From contig NC_051087.1 of the NCBI RefSeq assembly GCF_901709675.1, forward strand, positions 8,334,884-8,398,883: a stretch of 64,000 nucleotides of DNA, read 5' to 3'. Below are positions 1 to 10,800 of this stretch, in pieces (positions within the stretch are counted from its first letter, which is position 1; every line of letters starts with the position of its first letter). A program made the position numbers and the translations under genes. The notes under the pieces were generated by a model that had not been told where the DNA came from, made no database searches, and was given only the letters and a program-made list of their open reading frames with translations. This DNA comes from Syngnathus acus. Its lineage: Eukaryota; Chordata; Actinopteri; Syngnathiformes; Syngnathidae.

Positions 1-950
1 ATATAAAACTGCTGTTATAGTTCTGTGTCAATTTGCCCATTGAAAACATGTAAAATTTGATTTGAAAGTGTCTTACAGCCGGGGGGAGATTCTTCTGAGG
101 CTCTGTTTTTACTATTTGGCTCATTTTAGCAAATGAAACCAACAATTAGCGTGGCGGGATGAGTCAGTGGCTGATGATGTGATGAGAATGGGCCGTAAAT
201 AGTAATCTAAGAAGGTAGAAACAAGGGCAAACGGATAATTTCTTTGTGGTGAAGACATTGAGTGTGGTGAAAATCAAGTTGGCTTCAATTTAATGGTTTT
301 ATTGTGTTGGTTTAATGAAACCTGAATGACTTAGAATCTCAAGCTACAGTTTACGGGAAGCGGCACCGGCACACCATTACATGTGTTGCCTCATCCTCAA
401 ATCAGCTCACCCAAATTGGAATCACGACTGTGTGTTAATCGAAGCCATTTTTCACATAAGCATACAGCACACAGATCCCGTAAAGGGCATCTTATCCATG
501 ATTTACAATTCCTTTTTACATGTTCCAATATTAATTTGGACTGACTGCTAACCCTGTCAAATGAACAGTGGCAAGCTGATGATGAAAGAATGTAAGGGGC
601 GGATGGAATGAGTGGGGGGTGGAGGAGGATGGCAGCAAATAGATGTTTCTGTCGATTTTGTGGGACAAAATAAAAGTGTGTGGGACAGCAAGGCTTAAAG
701 CCAAATCAATGTTGTCAGCAGCTGGCATTTAAGAAGGGACCATTAAAGTTTAGAAAGTTTGGAAACGCAGTCCTGGAATTAGGGCCAAATGGGCTAAAGG
801 TAGAGAGCAATGGGTTCCATTAAAATTGGAGCTGGCGGGTCCTCTCATTATTTTCCTTCACTTTTGTTATTTTGTGCTTAATATGTCTTACTCTCACCAA
901 CTCCAATTGTCTCGTTGATTAATTCATTACCATCCTATCATACAGTGGTG

Positions 951-1004
951 AAAATAATAATAATAATTATTATTATTATTATTGTTATTATTATTATTAT
1001 TATT
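951..1004. repeat. (AAT)n/(ATT)n inverted trinucleotide tract
   Basis: An AAT run passes directly into an ATT run, so the tract can fold back on itself as a hairpin. There is one interrupting G. Confidence 0.9.
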
Positions 1005-1943
1005 CAATGTTTAAATTGATGTTTGAAAAATATATAGTCCATTCTGAGATGTGGGTTGTTCTAATTTGAAAACGGTCTTTACATTGAAAAATTGTAAATA
1101 TAATTAATTTGTTCAAGGCTCAAACTAATATCATGATAAAATCATTTCTTAACTGCATGGGAATTTAAGTAACATTTTATAACAATCATAGAAGAGAAAT
1201 TAAACATTCTTTATCGCTACATCATATCATGACTACATGATGACATGTTTTCCTCCTTGTGCTGTTTGAGAGGTTAATAATGGAAATATTTTGTTCATGT
1301 TACTGTAGGGCTTGGTGGAACAATGTCAAGGCTTATCAAGACTAGCTTGGAGGTGTTTGCTCGACAGAGGTGTTGTGTTTTGGCTGCTCCGCTTCTGTTT
1401 GTCCATTAACCTGTGAGCAAAGCAGCAGAATGTTGAGTGAATTAAAATGCTGGAAGGTTTTGTACACAGTCACTGGGGCTCACAATGGCAATGACTCCTT
1501 CAAATTGAACTGGCTCACACAAAATAATAGAGCAAATAGACTTACAGTCTTGGCTCAATGGTGGTTAGAGTTTCTGCCACACAGCCAGGAGAGTTGGCAT
1601 CAAATCTCCGGTGGAACATGTCTATGTGAAGTTTGTTGACTCTATTTGAATGCCCAGTGCAAGTCACGGTATATATATATCTGTACATAGACTGACTGGG
1701 TTTTGATATTTTGGCAGATGCCTGGTTTTGCTTTAGTGTGTCACAGTACATGTTGGTATAGATGGTTCCAGTAATCCATGTCCTTAGTCTGCTTGTCTTC
1801 AGCAAACCGTTGGCGGTCTTTCTTATTTGTCATCTTAAGAAGAAGATTCCTTGTGGTGATGGCCAACTTCTGTAACTTCTAGTTTCCAAAGACAACTTTC
1901 TTTTTGGATACAACACAGCATGCACACTCGACGTCTTAGTCCT

Positions 1944-1994
1944 GAGTGTGTGTGTGCGTGTGTGCGTGTGTGCGTGCGTGCGTGCGTGCGTGCA
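1944..1994. repeat. (TG)n/(GTGC)n microsatellite
   Basis: TG dinucleotides grade into TGCG tetranucleotides. The tract is purine-pyrimidine alternating and could adopt Z-DNA. Confidence 0.9.
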
Positions 1995-2500
1995 GTACAG
2001 CGGTGTTCTTTGTGTATGTGAAGTGTGTGTGCACATGTGGTCAAGCAGACTGGCCATTATTTCTGTCCTGTAGTGTGCCAATCATTTAGTTTGTTGTCAG
2101 CTTCAATTCACTGTCTGTACATTCAGTTCGCCAAATGGTCTGTGTAATAGACTCAGATGGTGTCACCACCTCCCACATGTTTGTGTTGTTGAAAGCTTTG
2201 TGCTTGTGGGTATGACAATTTGTGGCAACTTGACCTGATGGTCAGCAAAGGCAAAGTTTGAACATTGTGTGCAGAATTATTTGTGGTGAACACTTGTAAA
2301 TGCTATTGTTTAGTGTGGAATTTTCACAAATGTTAAACGGATTGAATCATTTTTCCTAGAGTCTCCTTTTTCATTGTGTCAGAATTGTCTTTGTCATTGC
2401 GGTGTGCAAAGGGTTCATCTATTTTTACCTATTCAAAATGTCCTCCTGTCTCATCTCATACTATTTCTTAGAACAGCCCCCAATGATCAATGATCCTTGT

Positions 2501-2620
2501 CGGATGGATGGACGGATGGATGGATGGACGGACGGACGGACGGGCGGACGGACGGACGGACGGACGGACGGACGGACGGACGGATGGATGGATGGATGGA
2601 TGGATGGATGGATGGATGGT
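2501..2620. repeat. (GGAT)n/(GGAC)n tetranucleotide array
   Basis: About 30 tandem tetranucleotides: a GGAC block flanked by GGAT blocks. It is open in several frames and encodes only low-complexity repeats, so it is not a gene. GGAT tails like this often mark the 3' end of teleost non-LTR retroelements, but no element body is recognisable here. Confidence 0.9.
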
Positions 2621-2655
2621 GGGAAAACAGTGATCAGTGGACAAAAAAGTGGTCA

Positions 2656-2705
2656 AAAATAATAATAATAATAATAGTAATAATAATAAATAATAATAAT
2701 GATAA
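2656..2705. repeat. (AAT)n microsatellite
   Basis: AAT trinucleotide tract with a few interruptions, 36 bp after the GGAT/GGAC array. Confidence 0.85.
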
Positions 2706-3746
2706 TTAGTTGTGGCCCAAGCCTTTCCTTGGTCATTACTGTATCTACAAGTGCTTAAGGAGTATGTAGTTTGCGGAATCCCATGTAATTATACAGGGAT
2801 TGTTGCAAAGAGGATGTTAATAATTTAAAACCTTTGAGACCATTTGAAATGTTCTGGTTACCCGCGTATCTTGATCCTGGTTAATAGCTGATGGATGTTC
2901 TGCTTTTAGCTACATTGATATTTAAAATGCAATTGGAACTGCAATTTTGCTTCACTTCATCTTGCAGAAACAGTGAGACAGTGCAGATGTACGTAGATGT
3001 GTGTGTTTTTTAAACAGATCAAGATGTGCCCCGTCAGCCAGAGTGAAATCATTAGTTAAACTAATTGCTTCTCAAACGTGATTCCTCACTTGTCCAATCT
3101 CTCTCCATCAAGTTGTCGGCCTCTCTTTGTATTTCCCACCTCCTACTGCATACACTCAAAAAGATGAACTAGCAGGTTTGTAAGTATATGATTGAAATGT
3201 ATTAATTATTGTTTTCAAAAATGCTTTTGTTTTCATTAGCTGAACATGATATCAAGATAATCCAGGGAATTTGTTTAATTTATGTCCACCCAATGACTCC
3301 AATATGCTCATGTGTCATTCAAATTCAGGAGAATCACTTTACAGACTTAAAATATTTTCATCTCTTCAATTTGACCAGTAGGTAATTAATAGATATAGAC
3401 TCATATTTATTTAGCTCAACGAGGTTAGCAAAAGAAAATGTATCGTCACTAAGACATTTTGACATGTCAAAAATGTTTGCGAACCATTAAAACTGTTGCC
3501 GAACATCTGATGAACATCTTTGCGATTGTTTGCGACACCCTGATGAAAGATCAACCTTCACTACGTTCACAAACACTCGCAAATCTTTGCTCCTCAAGGG
3601 GATATGGGTTTAAGTGATCACTTTTGGTATTTTCATCATTCTTACTGTCAATCTGTTCTAATCTGTAATTTATTTCTTTTGTTGGCTCCACCAGACAATT
3701 AATGTTATGAGCTCAAACCATCTTCTTAAATTCCTTGTGTTCCCAG

Positions 3747-3956
3747 ATCTTTCTAGACGCAAACACCATCCGGCTGGGCAACATTCCCCTTGGCAGTGCG
3801 GTGGACCCACTGGAAGGTGCTGCAGCAGGTACCACCTACACCAAACAGACAGGTGTGTACGAACTGTGTGCCTGCGCCAACGGCAAGCTCTACCTATCAC
3901 CCGCTGAGAAAGGCTCGACCTGCCAAACAACAAGTAACTTTTGCCTCTGGAGCTGA
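3747..3956 (+). CDS. Probable terminal coding exon of an unidentified gene (partial)
   Basis: A pyrimidine-rich tract ending in CAG at 3744-3746 is followed by 69 codons (about residues IFLDANTIRLGNIPLG to NFCLWS) and a TGA at 3954-3956. Composition and codon use look like real coding sequence, unlike the surrounding AT-rich DNA. The peptide has four cysteines in its second half (CAC, then C, then C near the end), which would suit an extracellular or secreted C-terminal domain. I do not recognise the family. The rest of the gene must lie before position 1 or in small exons I could not see. The reading phase at the acceptor assumes a codon boundary. It is on the same strand as abca1, about 30 kb upstream of its promoter. 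An alternative is a retained exon of a decayed gene. Confidence 0.45.
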   Translation: MFLDANTIRLGNIPLGSAVDPLEGAAAGTTYTKQTGVYELCACANGKLYLSPAEKGSTCQTTSNFCLWS

Positions 3957-6900
3957 AAGCAGAAGGCGGACATGAAAGTGAAAAACAATGGACCACAGGA
4001 GAGAAGCTAATGCTAGCCAACAAACTGAATCAACACGGATCATAAATGGTGGTCAAGCTATTGCAAGCCAAAAGACCAGTTGTCTGTAATCTGGCAAGTC
4101 ATATAAAATGGAAAAGATCTTGGCAGCACCAACCACCATGGCCTGTGGATTTGTGTCAAGACAGTCCCAACTAAAGAACTGCATCAGGGATGAGAGAGAG
4201 AATCGACGATCAGCTCAGTTACCCACCAAATTGGAGTATGCCAGTACAACATGTTAGTCAGAAGAATGGAAGAATTTGGTGGAACTGACAAAGGTGTCAC
4301 ACTAAGGACATGGATGTCACAACCGTACTAAGTCGGACTATCTGATACAATGCTCGTGTGGCTGTTGTGTTTTAAGTGCGACAAAAATGGTCATCAGACA
4401 AAAACAAATGTTGAAAGAAAGTGTAGTGCTCATCAAATGATTAAAAATCGAACGGTATTGACTGCAACCTCACCAGCAGGAACACAGATAAGGACCGTGG
4501 GTCAACCTCAGCTGAGGATCATGTGTTCAAGCTGTAGGTAGCTCCCACTTTTGGTTTCATCTCGTGGGAAGTTGAGGCTAGCGACTGGACCAAGCTATAC
4601 CAGAACGGCCTTCCCTTTCCTACCCGGCTGGTATTTTCACCCAATTGTTATAGTACGACTGAACCCCACACTCGCCCCTTTCAGTCGCAAAATAATGTCA
4701 CAACAAAACTAGACCCTTTTCATTCATTATTTATTATTTAGGTTTATATTTAAAATGTCTTTGAGAAAACAAATCTTTCTTTTTTTTTTAAATGGCCAGG
4801 CTCAGGTTACCAGCAGCAGACAAATAGAGTTATGGTGTTGGTTTGACCACCACACTGGGGCAACGGTACAACTAGTTCAGGTCTCATAATGGACTTTAAG
4901 GTTGTGTTTACTCTTGTCATTTGGTTTTCTGGTCCGGACAAACGTGGAAAAAGACACATAATATGATACTGATTGATTTTACGTTCACACCGGCAAGAAT
5001 AAACATAACAAATGATGATGACTATACTGACCCAATATAGTTATCAAGTCATGTTTGTGAATTATAATAGACAAATAAATGTTTTGGAAATTTGAGTGTC
5101 TTAACAAAAAATACAGCTTTTTACCAAGCAACCTTAAGTACAGTGTGAACACAACCCAAGAGTCATCCTGTATTCCCCTTTTCCACTCATTTAATTTCCT
5201 GTTATTTTTTAACAATTTTTTGTTATTTTCAGTTACATTTTAAGCCTTCTTAATTTCAGTGTTTTACTAAATATCGACCAGTGAGAAATCATTATATTGC
5301 CATCACTCAGTACTGACTATTTCTTTCATTTTCATCTGTTGCTCAACTGATATTCCTAAACACTAAATTTAAAAAAGTCTTGGGACTCCTCCAAAAATCT
5401 TTTACTTGGTGGTAGGACATCATACCTGAATCTTAATTCTTCATCTTGCCAACACAGTTCTGTGACGACGTTGTGGGACTATTTGAGAAAAAACCTTTTC
5501 TGTAGCGGCACGTCATGGTCAAGCAACCTTCATGTGGAAGAATTCAACACATCAAACCCCTTTTGGATAAATTGTGTGGCGGCTCCTTCGAGTCTTTCCA
5601 AGAGAGTGACAGTTTTTTTTTTTTCGCTTCAACTCCATGTTTTCTGCCATTTTGGTTGTGTTGGCTAGGTGTCCCAATATTTATGTCTTCATTGTGGCTT
5701 TTGGAACATGTTACATCCATCTTCGCTGACCTTTGAACAGCTCTGCAAACTAAAAGAAAACAACTATAAAGATTCCACAACAATATTTAATGATTTTTTT
5801 TGGTTTGTTTTTAATGATTTAATGATTTTTAATGAAAATGTGTGATGTGACTGATGCGTAATCTAGGTGTCATCCCCCAACCCCTGAAGGGCAATGAGCT
5901 GAATAAGTATGTGCTCGGTAGGATTAAGGCCCCAAGGCTGACTGACTCTGTTTTTTTTACAAAGCGATACACAGGTGCCTTTGCTGCTGTTGGTAAAAGC
6001 ACATCCCAGTCTGGACGTTCACACTCCGCTTAGTGGACATCTGCAAGTGTCAACCTATTTTTCGACCTACCTACCTACGTACCTACTTCCTATTTTGCCC
6101 CCACCCCTGACAACACACACACACACTACCCAACCAACTTTCCTACTCGGGTTTGTCGTTGCAGTATATCCAATGAAAAAAGAGAACTATCCAACCCTGG
6201 TTTTAAGTTGTTTGTTTTCTGACTTGATTTTACTCTTGATAAAAAAAGCACAAACGATGCCATGTATATACGTAAGAATACCAATAAAATAACACAATAA
6301 ATAAAGATATTCTTTTTAAAAATAGTCTTGTGCATGTGAGTTTGATTCTTCTTGTTTCCTCACTGCAGGACTGCCATTCAATTTTTATTGCTAATATCAA
6401 TAATCCTGCCATATGCGGAACACAGTCGACATATATACTAGCATGAAGGTCCAGTAAGTCTAATAAACGTTCTCAAATGTTAAGACAGTGAGTGGGCTGG
6501 GGTCGCTTTTTTGGGTGGTAGATCTTTTTTTTTTTAGACATCTCTCACAGTACCACATACTGGATGTGGAAATACTTCACTTTTTAATCAAAAGTCAAAT
6601 GTGGGTCCCTCCAGCTCTAAGTGGCATTCACCATGACAAGTGGAGCAAGATAACACATAAAAGATGCTCGAGGAGCCCAAAGTGCCGGTTTTGATGGAAA
6701 CTGTCAGGCAATTTAAAATATCCTGCTAGTAAGAAATAAATAGGTAAGGTGGTGATCATGACCACGTTGCTAGCAAATCAAGCACTAACCTACGTATATG
6801 CGTGGTGATTCCATGGGCCCTACACTGAAAAAAGTATATAACAGCTGTTTAATGTTTTGTTCTTACTTCAAATAGTTCAAAGTATTAATTTGTTACTTGC

Positions 6901-7040
6901 AATTATGTGCTGTTTGAATAACGTTGCTTTGCCTATCATTCCGATGCATTCGAAACAATTTTGAAAAATTCAGATGACAATTTTAAATTTTAGAAACAAA
7001 TTTAAATTGTTCTATTGTGCAAATAGAGTTTACATAAAGG
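3957..7040. other. Probable 3' UTR of the upstream gene, then intergenic
   Basis: Starting at the stop codon, 3957 to roughly 4.7 kb is less AT-rich and may be 3' UTR. AATAAA-like hexamers appear only further on (for example around 6283-6303), so the transcript end is not fixed. Short CTAC (about 6063-6086) and AC tracts are present. Nothing else is supported. Confidence 0.3.
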
Positions 7041-7250
7041 TAGTGATGGGAAAATGAAACTTCAAACTTGATTCATGGACCAATTGTTTTTCTTCACTTC
7101 TAGATGGCACCTTCTTCAACATTGTACTGAAAGCACACTGACTTGCCATTTCTCAAACCCCTTTTTAAACCATCAGTGCCATCTAGGGGAGTAAAGAAAT
7201 ACATCAACTGGTTCTTGAAGCAAATATGAGGCTTTATTTTCCCTTCACTA
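7041..7250. mobile_element. Foldback MITE-like element with roughly 70-bp terminal inverted repeats
   Basis: The left arm (TAGTGATGGGAAAATGAAAC at 7041, ending near CTAGATGGCAC at about 7112) is matched on the opposite strand by the right arm (from about 7182, ending TTATTTTCCCTTCACTA at 7250). The arms share the inner motif CTAGATGGCAC/GTGCCATCTAG. A 6-bp direct repeat CATAAA flanks the element at 7033-7038 and 7251-7256, compatible with a hAT-like target duplication. There is no coding capacity. A second, one-armed copy lies near 20.47 kb. Confidence 0.75.
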
Positions 7251-7425
7251 CATAAATAATTTGTGGGTTTTTTTCAAAAGGATTGATGTGATGAATCCAA
7301 CTTAATTATTTCAAATGTGTACAGGTTTTTATTTGCCTTAAAAAAATAACTTTACTTGAAGGTAAAATTTTAATTCCATCGGGTGTTTCTATTGAATTGC
7401 TAATATTCATTTTGGTTCTTTGTGT

Positions 7426-7498
7426 GCCCCAGTGGCCTAATGGACAAGGCACTGGCTTCCTAAGCCAGGGATTGTGGGTTCAAGTCCCATCTGGGGTG
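7426..7498 (+). tRNA. tRNA-Arg (anticodon CCT)
   Basis: Complete 73-nt cloverleaf without intron. The acceptor stem GCCCCAG pairs with CTGGGGT (one G-U) and is followed by discriminator G. The anticodon stem CTGGC/GCCAG encloses loop TTCCTAA, with anticodon CCT at 7459-7461. The T arm is GTGGG-TTCAAGT-CCCAT. Both internal promoter boxes are present (A box TGGCCTAATGG, B box GGTTCAAGTCC). It is close to the vertebrate tRNA-Arg-CCT I know. No run of four T is visible within about 150 bp downstream, which is unusual for an active Pol III gene, so expression is less certain than identity. Confidence 0.88.
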
Positions 7499-7683
7499 TT
7501 CTTCATTGGTAAATTCAGTTGGGTGTTAATATGGTACAATGTGGCCTAAACTAGAGACTCTGGGGTGTTATCCTTTCTCTGTTTAGTGACCGGATAAGGC
7601 ACTGCGGTGTCATCTCTTCCCTGATTGGTTAAGTCCTTTGGGTGTTTGTATTGAATTCCTATAATGTTTTCCAAGTTTTATGT

Positions 7684-7760
7684 GCCCCAGTGGCCGTACC
7701 TAATGGATAGGACACTGGCCCCCTAAAACAGGGATTCTCTGTTCAAGTCCCATCTTGCGT
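7684..7760 (+). pseudogene. tRNA-Arg (CCT) pseudogene
   Basis: A diverged copy of the tRNA at 7426. A 4-nt insertion splits the A box (TGGCCGTACCTAATGG), the anticodon stem no longer pairs well, and the 3' acceptor strand (CTTGCGT) does not match GCCCCAG. The upstream flank (GGGTGTTTGTATTGAATT) repeats that of the intact gene, so this arose by local tandem duplication. Confidence 0.75.
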
Positions 7761-7819
7761 ATTCTTTGAGGTTTGGTAAATTCCGTCGGGTGTTAATTTA
7801 TTTCAATGTTCTAATATGT

Positions 7820-7845
7820 GCTCCAGTGGCCTAATGGATATAGTA
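7820..7845 (+). pseudogene. Truncated tRNA-Arg 5' fragment
   Basis: Only the acceptor and A-box half (GCTCCAGTGGCCTAATGGAT) remains, before unrelated AT-rich DNA. It is the third member of the local tRNA-Arg duplication. Confidence 0.6.
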
Positions 7846-10800
7846 TGTCATTGAATTATCCCGGTACAACATTTTTATTTTTTTTTTTTTTTTTAGAAAG
7901 ACAATATCATATAGTTCTTTTACATTATACTAAGTAATCCCAGTAAAACTGTTGACCATGTGATATTATTGGGATAATTAATTTGGTATGTCATCCATTC
8001 ATGATAACTACGCAATCTAGGCTTCTCACAATGGGGCTGTAGAATAGATTGCAGTACTAACACCCACACCTCCTTTTATCATTTTTCTCCACAGGAGGTG
8101 TTATAAAAGAAAAAGCGGGGATTTTCTTTAAGCAAACGACTCTCAGGAGGCCTGTTATAGTGGGAGTTAATCCCGCTGTCAGAGGTATCAAAGTAGCACG
8201 GACATAAAGGCGATAGTGAAACAGTCTGTTCTTATTTAATTACTCACTTTCTACAGGATTTATGGCCCTCTGCATGTTTTTTTAATGCAGGTATAATTTT
8301 CCCTATTGCTTGTAACTCTTCTTTTGAAATTTAGAACCAATTACTTGTGCATGTATTGGTAAATGGGTCATCTGCACAATTGACATCTGTCGGAATTGTT
8401 TGTAAAAGTTTTTTGATAGATACATTTCCTTAATACTTCAATCATTTCAAATTGCATTAGAACATTTTGTATGTCCAGAATGAAATGCCAAAACTGTGAC
8501 AAACATGGCTGAACAACCATGTGCAACACAATGCAGATTTTATTGATTATTATCGGGGAAATGGGAGGCTGGATTGCTGGGGTAGCTGGTAGCAGGTCGT
8601 AGTGCAGAATCATGATCAAGTGGTCAGGATGGGTGGCGTTCTGAGCCAATCAGGTCAGTATATGGTCAAGGTTGGCAACAGGAGTCAGCCGGGCAGAGAA
8701 CAGTGAGCACAGGGATGGCATCATGGACAAACTGACAGAGATTCTTCTTCTTTTTGGATTGTCCAACGGTTGGCCACCTATCAGGGCATTACCGCCACCT
8801 ACTGTTCCAGATACTGGGTCAGAGCATAAACTCACAATCTAAAAATCTACCTACCACTAGCTATTAAACACATATTTTAAGAGTGGGGACACAAAATAAA
8901 GCCAGGGGGCACACATACATTTATATTTTCTCATATAACCCTGCCACCCTCAAGGAACCCAAAACTGACAGTTTGCTGGAAGTGCAGGGTTTAAGTAGTG
9001 CCGTTAACAATCAGGGGCAGATGCCGGTGATTGCAGGGGTGGGGCTGAGAATGATTTGCAAAAAAGTTACCGGTTGGGAGGCAGGTGGTGCAGGTGTGTG
9101 ACAAAAACCACTTGCAATGTTTCTTGTTTTTGAAAATACCAAGATATTGTCATTTGGTCACCGTAGTTTATGGCACAATGCACTGTAGAGCAATTATCGT
9201 ACTCTATACGTGGGACTTTCAAGAGGATGACAACAGAAACGCAACGGAAAAGTGACTAAATTGTTATCGGATTTGCAGCCATAACTTTACTTTGACAGCT
9301 AAGAGGAAAATGTGTCAACAGATCAAGGTAAGACAATATATCATTATACTTTTTTTGAAATAATATTTGCCATTACTGAACCGTTAAGAAAGTATATGAT
9401 TTAATTTATGCCTAATTCACCTATAAATTTATAAAGAAATAAAATGAGGGATTTACTAAAAGGGCAAAGATGGAGCCAAAGTCCTTCATTATGTACCTGA
9501 TCCTGATCTCATGAGGAAGACAAATTGGAAACAGAGACATGGCTCTTGGGACTGCAAGGAAATTAAATACTGAATTCAGGAGGCAGACACACTCAATCAC
9601 GCTGCTCTTTTGTTAAAAAAAATACTTGAGAATTGAATCCCCTACTGCTTTCCAAGCAAGCATCATCGCTCTTGTAGTTTTTTCTGTATGACAGAGGCCA
9701 GGTCATGCGCACACGCACATTTGTTTAACAGATGTAAAAGATATCATTGAGGGGAACTTTGTATTTTTAAAATCCTATTTAATATATGAATAATTTAAAT
9801 GTGCCCTTGTGGTAAACCGAATTTTTTGATAAGGAAAGTCGTCATCATTACTCACAACAGTGAAATGAGGCTGTTCAGTACCTCATGTTAAGAACTCTTT
9901 ATTTTTATTTTAGAGTTGACAACAATTATAACAATTATAGTTATTCTCTTTCCATTTCCACGTATATATTTTATCTTTCTATGCCAACTATAAAGTAGAG
10001 ATTCTTAATGTCGTTTGTGAAATAATTTTTTTGCTTCATGGAATTTTGTTCAGCCAATATACTTGTGATTGCTCTTATCGACCAGCCATAAGTTTTTAAC
10101 AATCTTGACTTGTTTCTGACAAGTTAAGATATATATATTTTTAATATTCATGAATAAAAATAATGCTTTTTTTAAATAACCCCTCCCACCTAACTAAGTT
10201 TATTTTTTTGGGAGATGAATAAGACTACTGTATTTCATGTGTAAAATATCAACCCTATATTTAAGTGCGTGTGTGTACAATGCATGTGCGACGTTTTGGC
10301 CCATGACAGATAAGAATTAATCATGGTCTATGCCATATGGTGTCCGCGTTTCGACAAATTCCCCCAACAGGTAGGGTGCCTTCCTCAAAAGCAAGGACGC
10401 ATACGTCCAGCTGAGCCCTTGAAATTGCACACAGACGGGGAGCCGTGTGAAATGAAACAAAATGATACCTCCATTCTCAATTTAGAAAATGCACACGTAC
10501 TGACGGTACCATTTCTTATCCTCTTTTGATTAAGTCCATTTCTACATGTATTTGTATTCAGCTGTGTTAGAACATGAGCATTCGAGACCTTTGTACCGCT
10601 GATATTGAGACACAAGAGGTGGACAAGAAGACAAATTAGCACTCAAGCTGACAACTGGCATCCTCCCCTCCAATTAAAATTAACGTTGGAAAGGCTCAGC
10701 AAAAAATTAATATGCCATGTCTGCATAAAAAGCTTTCATAATGGTGCAGGCCAACATTGAGCCTAATTATGGAGAAAAGGAGGCTTTGATTCAATAGTCT

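Larger units (their letters stand above)
1..3746. other. Gene-free stretch, probably intron of the upstream gene
   Basis: No convincing exon, RNA gene or transposon is visible on either strand. The stretch is AT-rich and holds four simple-sequence tracts, listed separately. Because a likely terminal coding exon starts at 3747 with a good acceptor, this is most easily read as part of the last intron of a gene that begins before the window. That is inference. Open frames here, such as those over the GGAT/GGAC array, are repeat artefacts. Confidence 0.5.

Noticed and set aside
2402-2709. Open frames encoding DGWM/DGRT or HPSI/RPSV repeats
   Set aside because: Translation of the GGAT/GGAC tandem array, open on both strands.
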